A stretch of DNA of 64,000 nucleotides, from the NCBI GenBank assembly GCA_050946055.1, contig JBMNUB010000010.1:1-64000 (forward strand), written 5' to 3'. Shown in pieces: positions 44,619-53,112 of this stretch. Source of the stretch: Fimadaptatus sp050946055. GTDB taxonomy: Bacteria; Bacillota; Clostridia; Christensenellales; Aristaeellaceae. The stretch's first letter is position 1. Every line of letters starts with the position of its first letter. The notes below the pieces were generated by a model, which was given only the letters and a program-made list of their open reading frames with translations, was not told the DNA's origin and did no database searches. The position numbers and the translations under genes are program-made.

Positions 44619-46001
44619 TTGACCGGCGACCCAATTATCGGTCAATTACTTCTGCAACTGGTGCTCATACTCGTAAATGCTTTCTTTGCCGCGACGGAGA
44701 TAGCGCTGCTCTCGCTCAATGAGAACCGACTGGAAAAGAGCGTCGAGGACGGCGACCGCAAGGCGGCGCTGCTGCTAAAGACGGTGCGCTCGCCCGACAG
44801 CTTCCTGTCCGCCATACAGGTGGGCATAACGCTGGCAGGCTTTCTGGGATCGGCGTTCGCGGCGGAGAACTTCGCCGACAGGCTGGTCGAATGGCTGATA
44901 AACGACATGCACGTCGCTATATCGGCTGAGACGCTGGGCGCTATAAGCGTAGTGCTTATAACAATAGTGCTGAGCTACTTTACGCTGGTGCTGGGCGAGC
45001 TTGTGCCTAAGCGCGTGGCGATGTTCGCGCCGGATAAGGTGGCGCGCTTCTCGATAGGCGTTATCTCGGCCATAGAGAAGGTGCTGCGCCCGGTTATATG
45101 GCTGATGAGCAAGTCCACCAATGCCGTACTCAGGCTCATGCGCGTCGATCCCCACAAGGAGACCGAGGAGGTCACCGAGGAGGAAATACGCATTATGGTG
45201 GACATAGGCGAGGAAAAGGGCGCCATAGAGTCCGCCGAAAAGGAAATGATCGAAAACGTATTCGAGTTCAACAACACCACCGCCGGTGACGTCATGACCC
45301 ACAGAATAGACGTAAAGTCCATACAGGCCGATGCCGACGGCGATGACATAATCGAACTCATCGCCCAGACCGGCCTTAGCCGGTTTCCGGTGTATCAGGA
45401 CGATGTCGATGACATAATCGGCGTGCTCAACACGCGCGATTACCTGCTCAATCTGCGCCTTTCGCGCCCCAAGTCGATACGCGAGCTGCTGCGCGAGGCG
45501 TACTTCGTGCCGGAGAGCGTGCGCGCCGACGTGCTGTTCCGCGACATGCAAAAGCGCAAGATACACCTTGCCATAGTCGTGGACGAATACGGCGGCACCA
45601 GCGGCGTGGTCAGCATGGAGGACCTTCTGGAAGAAATAGTGGGCAACATATACGACGAGTTTGACCCGCTGGAGGAGGAGGAAATACAGAAGCTGGGCGA
45701 CAACCTCTGGCGCGTGAGTGGTAGCATGCCTCTTGAGACGCTGGAGGAGGCGCTGGATACGCCTCTGCCGCAGGACGAGGAATACGACACGCTGGGCGGG
45801 CTGATATTTGCCCAGCTCACGGTCGTGCCGCGCGACGGCGAGCAGCCCGAGATGGACGTATGCGGGCTGCACGTAAAGGTAGAGCGCATAGAGGACAGGC
45901 GAGTGGAATACGCACTTGTGTCCATACTGCCCAAGCAGGAGGAGGGCGGCGAGGACGGCGAGCGCAATGAACGCGGCGAAAAGGGCCGCGCGCGCAAGTA
46001 A
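44619..46001 (+). CDS. CorC/HlyC-type membrane protein (CNNM-CBS-CorC_HlyC)
   Basis: This 460-residue protein has a DUF21/CNNM membrane domain (about 1-195, four hydrophobic stretches; FFAATEIALLSL and GFLGSAFAAENFADRL). Two CBS domains follow (about 215-335), and then a CorC_HlyC domain (about 355-440). Relatives export magnesium or cobalt or resist haemolysin-type stress. The start is TTG 44619 behind CAGGGGGGG. TTGAGA and TATTAC with 17-base spacing at 44575-44603 may form its promoter. The C-terminal tail is highly charged. Confidence 0.92.
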   Translation: MTGDPIIGQLLLQLVLILVNAFFAATEIALLSLNENRLEKSVEDGDRKAALLLKTVRSPDSFLSAIQVGITLAGFLGSAFAAENFADRLVEWLINDMHVAISAETLGAISVVLITIVLSYFTLVLGELVPKRVAMFAPDKVARFSIGVISAIEKVLRPVIWLMSKSTNAVLRLMRVDPHKETEEVTEEEIRIMVDIGEEKGAIESAEKEMIENVFEFNNTTAGDVMTHRIDVKSIQADADGDDIIELIAQTGLSRFPVYQDDVDDIIGVLNTRDYLLNLRLSRPKSIRELLREAYFVPESVRADVLFRDMQKRKIHLAIVVDEYGGTSGVVSMEDLLEEIVGNIYDEFDPLEEEEIQKLGDNLWRVSGSMPLETLEEALDTPLPQDEEYDTLGGLIFAQLTVVPRDGEQPEMDVCGLHVKVERIEDRRVEYALVSILPKQEEGGEDGERNERGEKGRARK

Positions 46002-46009
46002 ACAGTACG

Positions 46010-46029
46010 GGCGGGGAATGCGTTCCCCG
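46010..46029. repeat. Palindromic 20-base direct repeat, left copy
   Basis: GGCGGGGAATGCGTTCCCCG forms an eight-base hairpin. The same 20 bases recur at 46231-46250. It lies right after the CorC stop and could act in transcript ending, though no T-run follows. Confidence 0.9.
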
Positions 46030-46253
46030 CCATCAGCCTGTCAAAAAACCACAGGAGAGCTCGGCGGGCATCGCAGCCCGTCGGCTTAGGTAGCGCCCAG
46101 CGACATGTGCGGTGAGCGCGTGATATTTTTTCGGCGGGAAATCCCATTTCCCAGAGCAGCATATCTTCTTTGCAGTTTCCACGCCCGGAAATCCGCAGGA
46201 TTTCAGTGGAAACTGAGTAGGGGTGGCAGTGGCGGGGAATGCGTTCCCCGTCC
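46030..46253 (-). repeat. Structured intergenic element, copy B
   Basis: Read on the minus strand, 46253-46038 matches copy A (14232-14449) with roughly 90% identity by eye. The match includes the CAGTTTCCAC/GTGGAAACTG arm, GGGAAAT/ATTTCCC and the GCCCGCCGAGCTC tail. The hairpin corresponding to GGGGAG/CTCCCT of copy A is here GGGGAA/TTCCCC, so sequence changes preserve pairing. It contains no gene. Confidence 0.75.
46231..46250. repeat. Palindromic 20-base direct repeat, right copy
   Basis: This is an exact copy of 46010-46029, 221 bases away. The gap 46254-46708 contains a CGCTTTGC/GCAAAGCG hairpin at about 46432-46454 and nothing else I can name. Confidence 0.9.
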
Positions 46254-46708
46254 GCGCGCATATGCAGCGCGAGAAGCAAGCTGCGCAGAGCGGCCCGGCT
46301 GACGGGCGAAGCTTGACTAGGCTCATGCCGGTATGAGCAGCGAAGCGCGTCACCGGCGGCCTGATATATGCGCTGTGACGGCGGCAAAATGCGCCCATGG
46401 CGGGCTGCTACGCTTTCAATATGCGGCCTGCCGCTTTGCGCACCTTGCAAAGCGCGGCGGACGTTTTTGCGCATACGTGAACATTGACTTAGATTTTTTG
46501 AAATTAGAATTGTAATAGAGCGCCGCGCCAAAGCGCGCATCGAGCATGGGCAGTGAGCGCCGTGCCTACGCGGGCAGGGGCGGCAGTTTGCCGCATGAAC
46601 ATGATTATATATACATGCTGTGAAAATATGTAGATTTTTCCTGAATGGTAGCGCATTATTTAACGCTTATTTGGCAGATAACACAGCAAAAGCATAGCAG
46701 AGTAATGC

Positions 46709-46737
46709 TTGACACATTGCGCAAAACCGCTTAGAAT
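46709..46737 (+). promoter_or_regulatory. Strong putative promoter of prs
   Basis: A perfect TTGACA (46709-46714) and TAGAAT (46732-46737) have a 17-base spacer. Confidence 0.75.
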
Positions 46738-46799
46738 GTAAATATAGTGCTTGATCGCGATCGAAGGCTGCGCACGGCGGGGCGGTAAATTCGCGATTT

Positions 46800-46836
46800 A
46801 TGTAATTGGAACGACCTGAGCGCTCGAAAATTACAT
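46800..46836 (+). promoter_or_regulatory. Leader stem-loop next to the prs ribosome site
   Basis: ATGTAATT (46800-46807) pairs with AATTACAT (46829-46836), with GAGCGCTC inside the loop region. The right arm ends directly before CGGAGGG, so its folding could affect translation of prs. Confidence 0.45.
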
Positions 46837-46849
46837 CGGAGGGAATGCT

Positions 46850-47803
46850 ATGAGTCCACACCATTCGACTATCAAAGTTTTCAGCGGTAACTCCAATCCT
46901 GAGCTGGCAGCGGATATAGCCGCGCGCCTGTCCGTACCGCTTAGCGGGGCAGTAGTATCGCGCTTTTCTGACGGCGAGATATCTGTGCAGCTCAAGGAGA
47001 GCGTGCGCGGTTTTGACGTGTTCATAGTGCAGTCCACCTGCGCGCCGGTCAACCGTCACCTGATGGAGCTGCTGATAATGATAGACGCCTGTCGCCGCGC
47101 GAGCGCGGGCCGCATTACGGCTGTCATACCGTACTATGGCTACGCCCGTCAGGACAGAAAGGTGAACCCGCGCGATCCCATAACGGCCAAGCTGGTAGCC
47201 GACCTGATAGGAGCGGCCGGCGCGCACAGAGTGCTGACCATGGACCTGCACGCATCTCAGATACAGGGCTACTTCGACATGCCCGTGGACGAACTGGTGG
47301 GCGCGCCCGTGCTGGCGGCTCACTATCTGGAGCGCCGCTTCGACGGCGAGGATCTGGTCGTAGTGTCGCCTGATCTGGGCTCGGTCACGCGCGCGCGCAA
47401 CTTCGCCAATCGCCTGAATGCGCCCCTTGCCATAATCGACAAGCGCCGTCCCAAGGCCAACATGTCCGAGGTAATGAACATAATCGGCGACGTGCGCGGC
47501 AAGCGCGCGCTGCTGGTGGACGACATGATAGATACCGCCGGCACGATATGCAACGCCGCTGTGGCGCTGGTAGAAAAGGGCGCGACCGATGTTTACGCCT
47601 GCTGCACGCACGGCGTGCTGTCCGGCCCCGCGCTGGAGCGCATAGAGAATTCTCCGATAAAGGAGCTGGTATGCACCAACACCATACCGCTGCCCAACGA
47701 AGGCCCGCACAGCAAGATACGCATGGTATCCATAGCCGGTGCGTTCGCCACCGCCGTTGAGCGCATATACGAGGAGAAGCCGGTAAGCGACTTGTTCAAG
47801 TAA
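46850..47803 (+). CDS. prs: Ribose-phosphate pyrophosphokinase
   Basis: This 317-residue enzyme makes PRPP from ribose 5-phosphate and ATP. The motifs are FSGNSNPELAADIA, FSDGEI, YYGYARQDRK and the PRPP loop LVDDMIDTAGTI. TMDLHASQIQGYFD is also typical. CGGAGGG precedes ATG 46850. It supplies precursors for nucleotides, histidine and tryptophan. It is followed by a terminator and then pth. Almost all isoleucines are ATA here, a clear example of the window's codon habit. Confidence 0.97.
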   Translation: MSPHHSTIKVFSGNSNPELAADIAARLSVPLSGAVVSRFSDGEISVQLKESVRGFDVFIVQSTCAPVNRHLMELLIMIDACRRASAGRITAVIPYYGYARQDRKVNPRDPITAKLVADLIGAAGAHRVLTMDLHASQIQGYFDMPVDELVGAPVLAAHYLERRFDGEDLVVVSPDLGSVTRARNFANRLNAPLAIIDKRRPKANMSEVMNIIGDVRGKRALLVDDMIDTAGTICNAAVALVEKGATDVYACCTHGVLSGPALERIENSPIKELVCTNTIPLPNEGPHSKIRMVSIAGAFATAVERIYEEKPVSDLFK

Positions 47804-47840
47804 TGATTATCTGAGCGCCGGTGCGCGCAGAATGGTCGAA

Positions 47841-47864
47841 GGGAGGCCGCCCGGCCTCCCTTTG
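47841..47864 (+). terminator. Terminator of prs
   Basis: GGGAGGCC pairs with GGCCTCCC around GCCC, followed by TTTGG. Confidence 0.65.
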
Positions 47865-47987
47865 GCTGTCTAATGCGCGCTGCCAGTCGCGCTTAATGGC
47901 GTGCATTGGCAGGGCTGCTGCATAGAGCGCGGCATCGATGTAGCCCGACGCAGCGGCGCACAGCGCGCCCGTCGATTTGGAGGAAGC

Positions 47988-48557
47988 ATGTATCTCATAG
48001 TAGGCCTGGGCAATCCGGGCGCAAAGTACAGATTTACAAGGCACAATACGGGGTTTAACGTAATAGAGGTGCTGTCGCAGCGGCTGGACATAGCGCTCAA
48101 TAAGAGCAAGTGCAAGGCGCTGCTGGGCGAGGGCAGGCTGGGCGCGGAGCGCGTAGTGCTGGCGCAGCCGCAGACCTACATGAACCTCTCCGGCGAGAGC
48201 GTGCGAGAGCTTTTAAGCTGGTATAAGTGTCCGCTGGAAAACATGATAGTGGTGTATGACGACATCGACCTGCCGCCGGGCAGGATACGCATACGCGCCA
48301 AAGGCTCTGCCGGCACGCATAACGGCATGCGCAACATAATATATCAGCTGGGCAGGGATGACTTCCCGCGCGTGCGCGTGGGCATAGGCCGTCAGCCCGA
48401 GGGCTGGGATCTGGCGGATTATGTCGTGGGCGAATATCACACCGCCGAGGAGCGCAAGGTGGCGTTCGACTCCTATCTGCGCGCGGCGGATGCGATAGAG
48501 AAGATGGTGCGCGGCGACTTTGAGGGCGCCATGCGCGACTGCAATGCCGGGGTTTGA
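47988..48557 (+). CDS. pth: Peptidyl-tRNA hydrolase
   Basis: This 189-residue enzyme frees tRNA from peptidyl-tRNAs that drop off the ribosome. The N-terminus YLIVGLGNPGAKYRFTRHN contains the catalytic His and the binding Asn. QPQTYMNLSGESV, VVYDDIDLPPGRIRIR and GSAGTHNGMRNI follow. GGAGG lies just before ATG 47988. Its place between prs and mfd is conserved in Bacillota. Confidence 0.97.
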   Translation: MYLIVGLGNPGAKYRFTRHNTGFNVIEVLSQRLDIALNKSKCKALLGEGRLGAERVVLAQPQTYMNLSGESVRELLSWYKCPLENMIVVYDDIDLPPGRIRIRAKGSAGTHNGMRNIIYQLGRDDFPRVRVGIGRQPEGWDLADYVVGEYHTAEERKVAFDSYLRAADAIEKMVRGDFEGAMRDCNAGV

Positions 48558-48682
48558 CATACAATAGAAAAGCTGACTTGGCTGCACGGAGGCATATTGC
48601 CTTTGCGCGGCCTGTTCGCGTTATGGATGTTTATGGCATGACGTCACCGGGTGGAGCTAAGCCGCATGGGAGCATGAGGGCG

Positions 48683-49050
48683 GAACGGCTCCGCGAGAAG
48701 CGCCAGACTGCTGGGCACAGCTATCCCGCTAGAAGCGCTAATCTGCCGGGCAAAGCTATCCCGCTAGAAGCGAGCCAAGCCGCCGGTCTGAGCTATCCCG
48801 CGAGAAGCGAGCCAAGCTGCCGGTCTGAGCTATCCCGCAAGAAGCGAGTCAAGCTGCCGGTCTGAGCTATCCCGCAAGAAGCGAGCTAAGCTGCCGGGCA
48901 AAGCTATCCCGCAAGAAGCGCCAAGCTGCCGGGCAAAGCTATCCCGCGAGAAGCGAGCCAAGCCGCTGGTCTGAGCTATCCCGCAAGAAGCGAGCTAAGC
49001 CGCCGGTCTGAGCTATCCCGCAAGAAGCGAGCTAAGCCGCCGGGCGGCGG
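48683..49050. repeat. Tandem repeat of 37 bases, nine to ten copies
   Basis: The core GTCTGAGCTATCCCGCAAGA sits in a 37-base unit. GCTATCCC occurs at 48720, 48755, 48792, 48829, 48866, 48903, 48938, 48975 and 49012, that is at intervals of 35, 37, 37, 37, 37, 35, 37 and 37. Units differ mainly at GGTCTGA versus GGGCAAA and at CCCGCAAG, CCCGCGAG or CCCGCTAG. There are no unique spacers, so this is not a CRISPR array. It lies between pth and mfd. Confidence 0.95.
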
Positions 49051-49217
49051 CATACTCTCGTGCCAACCCGCCCCATGAGCGCCGTGCGCCGCGGCCTGCT
49101 GCCATGCGCAAGGCGGGATGAGCGGCGGCGCGTATGGCTGGGGGCCGGACGGCGATTTGAGCATCGATATGGCAAGTTTGTTCATAATGACCTGACGAGG
49201 AGTGTGAAGGATACCGC

Positions 49218-52200
49218 ATGTACGATCTGCTTTTTGAACCGCTGCGCGAGCTGGAGGGCTATGGCCAGCTGCTGTCGATAGCGCGCAGAGAACCGGGCAA
49301 GCGCCCGCAGAAGAATACCGTGGAACTGGTGGGACTGAACGACTCTCAGCGCGCACATGTGCTTGCGGCCCTGAGCCGCGACACGGGCAGGCCGCTGCTC
49401 ATAGTCACGCCCAATCAGCTGGTGGCCGAGCATCTTTTGAGCGACCTTGCGCGCATGCTGGATCGCGGCGCTGCCATGCTGCCCGCGCGCGAGATAAGCT
49501 TTTCTTCGCTGGCCTCCAGCCATGAGCTGTCCAGCAGGCGACTGGATGCGCTGTATCGCGCACTCAGCGGCCAGCTGCGCGCGCTGATAGTGCCGGTGGA
49601 TGCCATGCTGCACAGGCTCATGCCGCGCCGCGCGTTCGAGGAGATGATACTCACATTCCGCGAGGGCGACAGGCATGAATTGGGCGAGCTGGTGGAGAAA
49701 CTGTCAGGCGCGGGCTATGAGCGCGTGGACATGATAGAGGGCAGGGGTCAGATGGCGCTGCGCGGCGGCATACTGGACATATACTCGCCCGGCGACCTGC
49801 CCGCAGTGCGCATAGAGTTCTTCGACGATGAGGTCGATTCCATAAGGGCGCTGGACGTGCTCACGCAGCGCTCGGGCGACAGGCTCAAGGAGGCCATAGT
49901 GCTGCCTGCCAGCGAAGCGCCCATAGCGCATGACGATGCGCGCCTGACCGAGCTGGCGCGCCGCTTCGAGCGCCTTACGCCCGCAAGGCCGGTAAAGTCG
50001 GAGATGAGCGCCGAACTGCCGCCGTGGGAGGACGACGAGCCGGATGACGAGATGCCCGACCTGTTTGCGCCGCGCAAGCAGCAGCCACGTGAGCTGGTCG
50101 TGACCGACGATTTGCGCGGCGTGAATGCGGCGGAGCCTGAGCCGGACGAATTGCCGCCCCCGCCCATAACCACGCCGCTTGACAACCTGATACCGCTCTT
50201 GTTTGACCACACTGAGACGCCCTGCGACTACATGGAGGATGCGATTGTGGTGCTGGATCAGCCTGAGCGGTTAAGCGAGCGCTGCGACAACATACATCTG
50301 GAGTTCAATGAGCAGTACAAGGTGGCGCTGGAGCATGCTCAGGTGCTGCCCGAGCAGTCGGAGCTGCTATATACATACGGCCAGGTGCTGGCGCGCATGG
50401 AACAGGGTACGCTGATAGCGCTCAGCCCCTTTCTCAGGCGCTATCCCGATCTGCCGGTCAACTCCATAGTGAACATAAACGCCATGAACGCGACCTCGTA
50501 TTCGTCCAACATTCGCGAGCTGTGCCGGGACATAGACAAGTGGCGCGCCGAAGGCTGGCGCGTGGCGCTGCTGGCGGGCGGCCATGCGCGCGCGCAGCGG
50601 CTGGCAAAGACGCTTCAGGATGAAAACGAGATAGTGCCGTTCGTAGAGCAGCGCACCGCGCCGCTGAGAAATGGCGCGCCGGTGATACTGCCTCTGGCGG
50701 TGGAGCGCGGCTTCATATATCCCGACATACGCCTGTGCGTGGTGTCCGAGACAGACATGTTCGGAAGCGGCAAGCAGCGCCCGGCCGCACGCCGCCGCAG
50801 CGGTGAAAAGATAAATGCCTTTACCGACCTCAAGGTGGGCGACTATGTTGTTCACGAGAACCACGGCATAGGCATATACAAGGGCATGGAGCGCATATGC
50901 ACCGACGGCGTGTACCGCGATTACCTGCACATAGCCTATCAGGGCAACGACAAGCTCTATGTGCCGACCGACCAGCTGGATCGCGTGCAGAAGTACATAG
51001 GCCGCGAGGGAGTAGCGCCCAAGCTCAACCGCATGTCGGGCGGCGAGTGGCAGCGCCAGAAGGCGCGCGTAAAGGCTGCCATAAAGGACATGGCCGACGA
51101 GCTGGTAAAGCTCTATGCGCGGCGCGGCGCGGCAACGGGCTTTGCCTTCTCGCCGGACACGCCGTGGCAGCGCGAGTTCGAGGACGCCTTCCCGTATGAG
51201 GAGACGCCCGACCAGCTTCAGTCCATAGAGGAGATAAAGGCCGACATGGAAAAGAAGCAGGTCATGGACAGGCTGCTCTGCGGCGACGTGGGCTATGGCA
51301 AGACCGAGGTCGCACTGCGCGCGGCGTTCAAGGCGGTCATGGACTCCAAGCAGGTGGCTCTGCTCGCGCCCACGACTATACTCGTGCAGCAGCACTATCA
51401 GACCATACTCAAGCGCTTTGGCAAGTATCCCATTCGCGTGGACACGCTCAGCCGCTTCAAGACCGCCGCGCAGCAGCGCGAGACGCTGCGCAAGCTGATG
51501 GCGGGCGAGATAGACATAATCGTGGGCACGCACAGGCTGCTGGCCAAGGATGTGTCGTTTAAGGATTTGGGGCTGCTCATAGTCGATGAGGAGCAGCGCT
51601 TCGGCGTAAAGCACAAGGAGGCTATAAAGCAGATGAAGGCCTCGGTGGACGTGCTAACGCTGTCGGCTACGCCCATACCGCGCACGCTGCACATGTCCAT
51701 GGTGGGCATACGCGACATGTCGGTGCTGGAGACGCCGCCCGAGGAGCGCTTCCCGGTGCAGACATACGTGGTCGAATACAACGATTCGCTGCTGCGCGAT
51801 GCCATAATGCGCGAATTGCAGCGCGGCGGTCAGGTGTATGTGCTTTACAACCGCGTAGGCTCGATAGACAGATTCCATCAGCACATAAAGGAGCTTGTGC
51901 CTGAAGCGCGCATAGCCGTGGGTCACGGCCAGATGGCAGAGCATGCGCTTGAGGACGTGATGCTGGAGTTCTACAACGGCGAATACGACGTGCTTTTGTG
52001 TACCACCATAATCGAGAGCGGACTGGACGTGTCCAACGCCAACACCATGATAGTGTACGACGCGGACAAGTTCGGACTGTCGCAGCTGTATCAGCTGCGC
52101 GGGCGCGTGGGGCGCTCCAACAGGCTGGCCTATTGCTACCTGTGCGTCAAGGCTGGCAAGGTGCTTACCGAGACCGCCGACAAGCGGCTCAGCGCCATAC

Positions 52201-52853
52201 GCGAGTTCACCGAGTTCGGCTCGGGCTTCCGCGTGGCCATGCGCGATCTGGAGATACGCGGCGCGGGCAACCTGCTGGGAGCAGAGCAGCACGGGCATCT
52301 GTCCACAGTGGGCTACGACCTGTACTGCAAGATGGTGGAGGAGACCATGCGCGAGATGCGCGGCGAGCTGGCGGCGGAGAGCGTGGAGACGCGCATGGAG
52401 CTGAAGGTGAGCGCATATCTGCCCATGGACTATGTATCGGGCGACTATCAGCGCATCGAGGTATACAAGAAGATTTCTCAGATAGCCTCGCGCAGCGATT
52501 GGGAGGACATGATAGAGGAGCTGACCGACCGCTTTGGCGATCCCGTGCGCCCGGTCATGAACCTGATCGCAGTGTCGTACATGCGCAAGATGTGCGAGCG
52601 GCTCTGGATAGACACCGTGACCAGCCGCAAGGGCTTCATGACGCTCAAGTTCCTGCCTAACGCCAAGCTAGACCCCATGGAGCTGATAGCGCGCGTGGAC
52701 AAGCTGCAGGGCCAGGTGCGCTTTGTGGGCGGCGCAAGCCCCGCGCTGGTAATGGTGATGGGCAAGCTCAGCGACGAGGAGTTCCTGAACAAGGCTATAA
52801 TGATGCTGGAGCAGCTGACCGCGCCCAAGCCCGGCGAGGCACATGGGGAGTAA
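49218..52853 (+). CDS. mfd: Transcription-repair coupling factor
   Basis: This 1211-residue ATP-dependent translocase removes RNA polymerase stalled at lesions and recruits UvrA. The UvrB-like N-terminus is followed by an acidic linker (about 270-310). The RNA polymerase-binding CarD-like domain begins DLKVGDYVVHENHGIGIYKG near residue 537. The helicase motifs are GDVGYGKTEVALRAAF (near 689), DEEQRFGVKHKE (near 791) and the RecG-like GRVGRSNRLAYCYL. A C-terminal TRCF domain follows. Length is normal. ATG 49218 follows GAAGGATACC. A terminator follows at 52888. Confidence 0.97.
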   Translation: MYDLLFEPLRELEGYGQLLSIARREPGKRPQKNTVELVGLNDSQRAHVLAALSRDTGRPLLIVTPNQLVAEHLLSDLARMLDRGAAMLPAREISFSSLASSHELSSRRLDALYRALSGQLRALIVPVDAMLHRLMPRRAFEEMILTFREGDRHELGELVEKLSGAGYERVDMIEGRGQMALRGGILDIYSPGDLPAVRIEFFDDEVDSIRALDVLTQRSGDRLKEAIVLPASEAPIAHDDARLTELARRFERLTPARPVKSEMSAELPPWEDDEPDDEMPDLFAPRKQQPRELVVTDDLRGVNAAEPEPDELPPPPITTPLDNLIPLLFDHTETPCDYMEDAIVVLDQPERLSERCDNIHLEFNEQYKVALEHAQVLPEQSELLYTYGQVLARMEQGTLIALSPFLRRYPDLPVNSIVNINAMNATSYSSNIRELCRDIDKWRAEGWRVALLAGGHARAQRLAKTLQDENEIVPFVEQRTAPLRNGAPVILPLAVERGFIYPDIRLCVVSETDMFGSGKQRPAARRRSGEKINAFTDLKVGDYVVHENHGIGIYKGMERICTDGVYRDYLHIAYQGNDKLYVPTDQLDRVQKYIGREGVAPKLNRMSGGEWQRQKARVKAAIKDMADELVKLYARRGAATGFAFSPDTPWQREFEDAFPYEETPDQLQSIEEIKADMEKKQVMDRLLCGDVGYGKTEVALRAAFKAVMDSKQVALLAPTTILVQQHYQTILKRFGKYPIRVDTLSRFKTAAQQRETLRKLMAGEIDIIVGTHRLLAKDVSFKDLGLLIVDEEQRFGVKHKEAIKQMKASVDVLTLSATPIPRTLHMSMVGIRDMSVLETPPEERFPVQTYVVEYNDSLLRDAIMRELQRGGQVYVLYNRVGSIDRFHQHIKELVPEARIAVGHGQMAEHALEDVMLEFYNGEYDVLLCTTIIESGLDVSNANTMIVYDADKFGLSQLYQLRGRVGRSNRLAYCYLCVKAGKVLTETADKRLSAIREFTEFGSGFRVAMRDLEIRGAGNLLGAEQHGHLSTVGYDLYCKMVEETMREMRGELAAESVETRMELKVSAYLPMDYVSGDYQRIEVYKKISQIASRSDWEDMIEELTDRFGDPVRPVMNLIAVSYMRKMCERLWIDTVTSRKGFMTLKFLPNAKLDPMELIARVDKLQGQVRFVGGASPALVMVMGKLSDEEFLNKAIMMLEQLTAPKPGEAHGE

Positions 52854-52887
52854 GCGGCTTGCACAGGGCAAAATGGCGATACTATAT

Positions 52888-52931
52888 GCATCCGCACGGG
52901 CAGGGCATTGCGCTGTCTGTGCGGATGCTTT
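52888..52931 (+). terminator. Terminator after mfd
   Basis: GCATCCGCAC (52888-52897) pairs with GTGCGGATGC (52919-52928), followed by TTTGC. Confidence 0.65.
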
Positions 52932-52961
52932 GCATGTGCGCCGCTGCACGTATATATGATG

Positions 52962-52990
52962 TTGATTTTAGCACGGCATTGCACTATAAT
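52962..52990 (+). promoter_or_regulatory. Putative promoter of the AAA/J-like/HIRAN cassette
   Basis: TTGATT (52962-52967) and TATAAT (52985-52990) have a 17-base spacer, giving a leader of about 115 bases. Confidence 0.6.
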
Positions 52991-53112
52991 GTTATATGAA
53001 CGTGAGCTGCGCTGTAACATGAATGAACGCAGATGTATTGTCATATGTGCAAACCTGTGCAGGATAGGTCAGATTATGCATATTACCGGCAGGCAGCAGC
53101 CTTGCCGCGTCG

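Noticed and set aside
48683..49050. CRISPR array
   Set aside because: The units are contiguous with no unique spacers and no cas genes are nearby. It is a tandem repeat.
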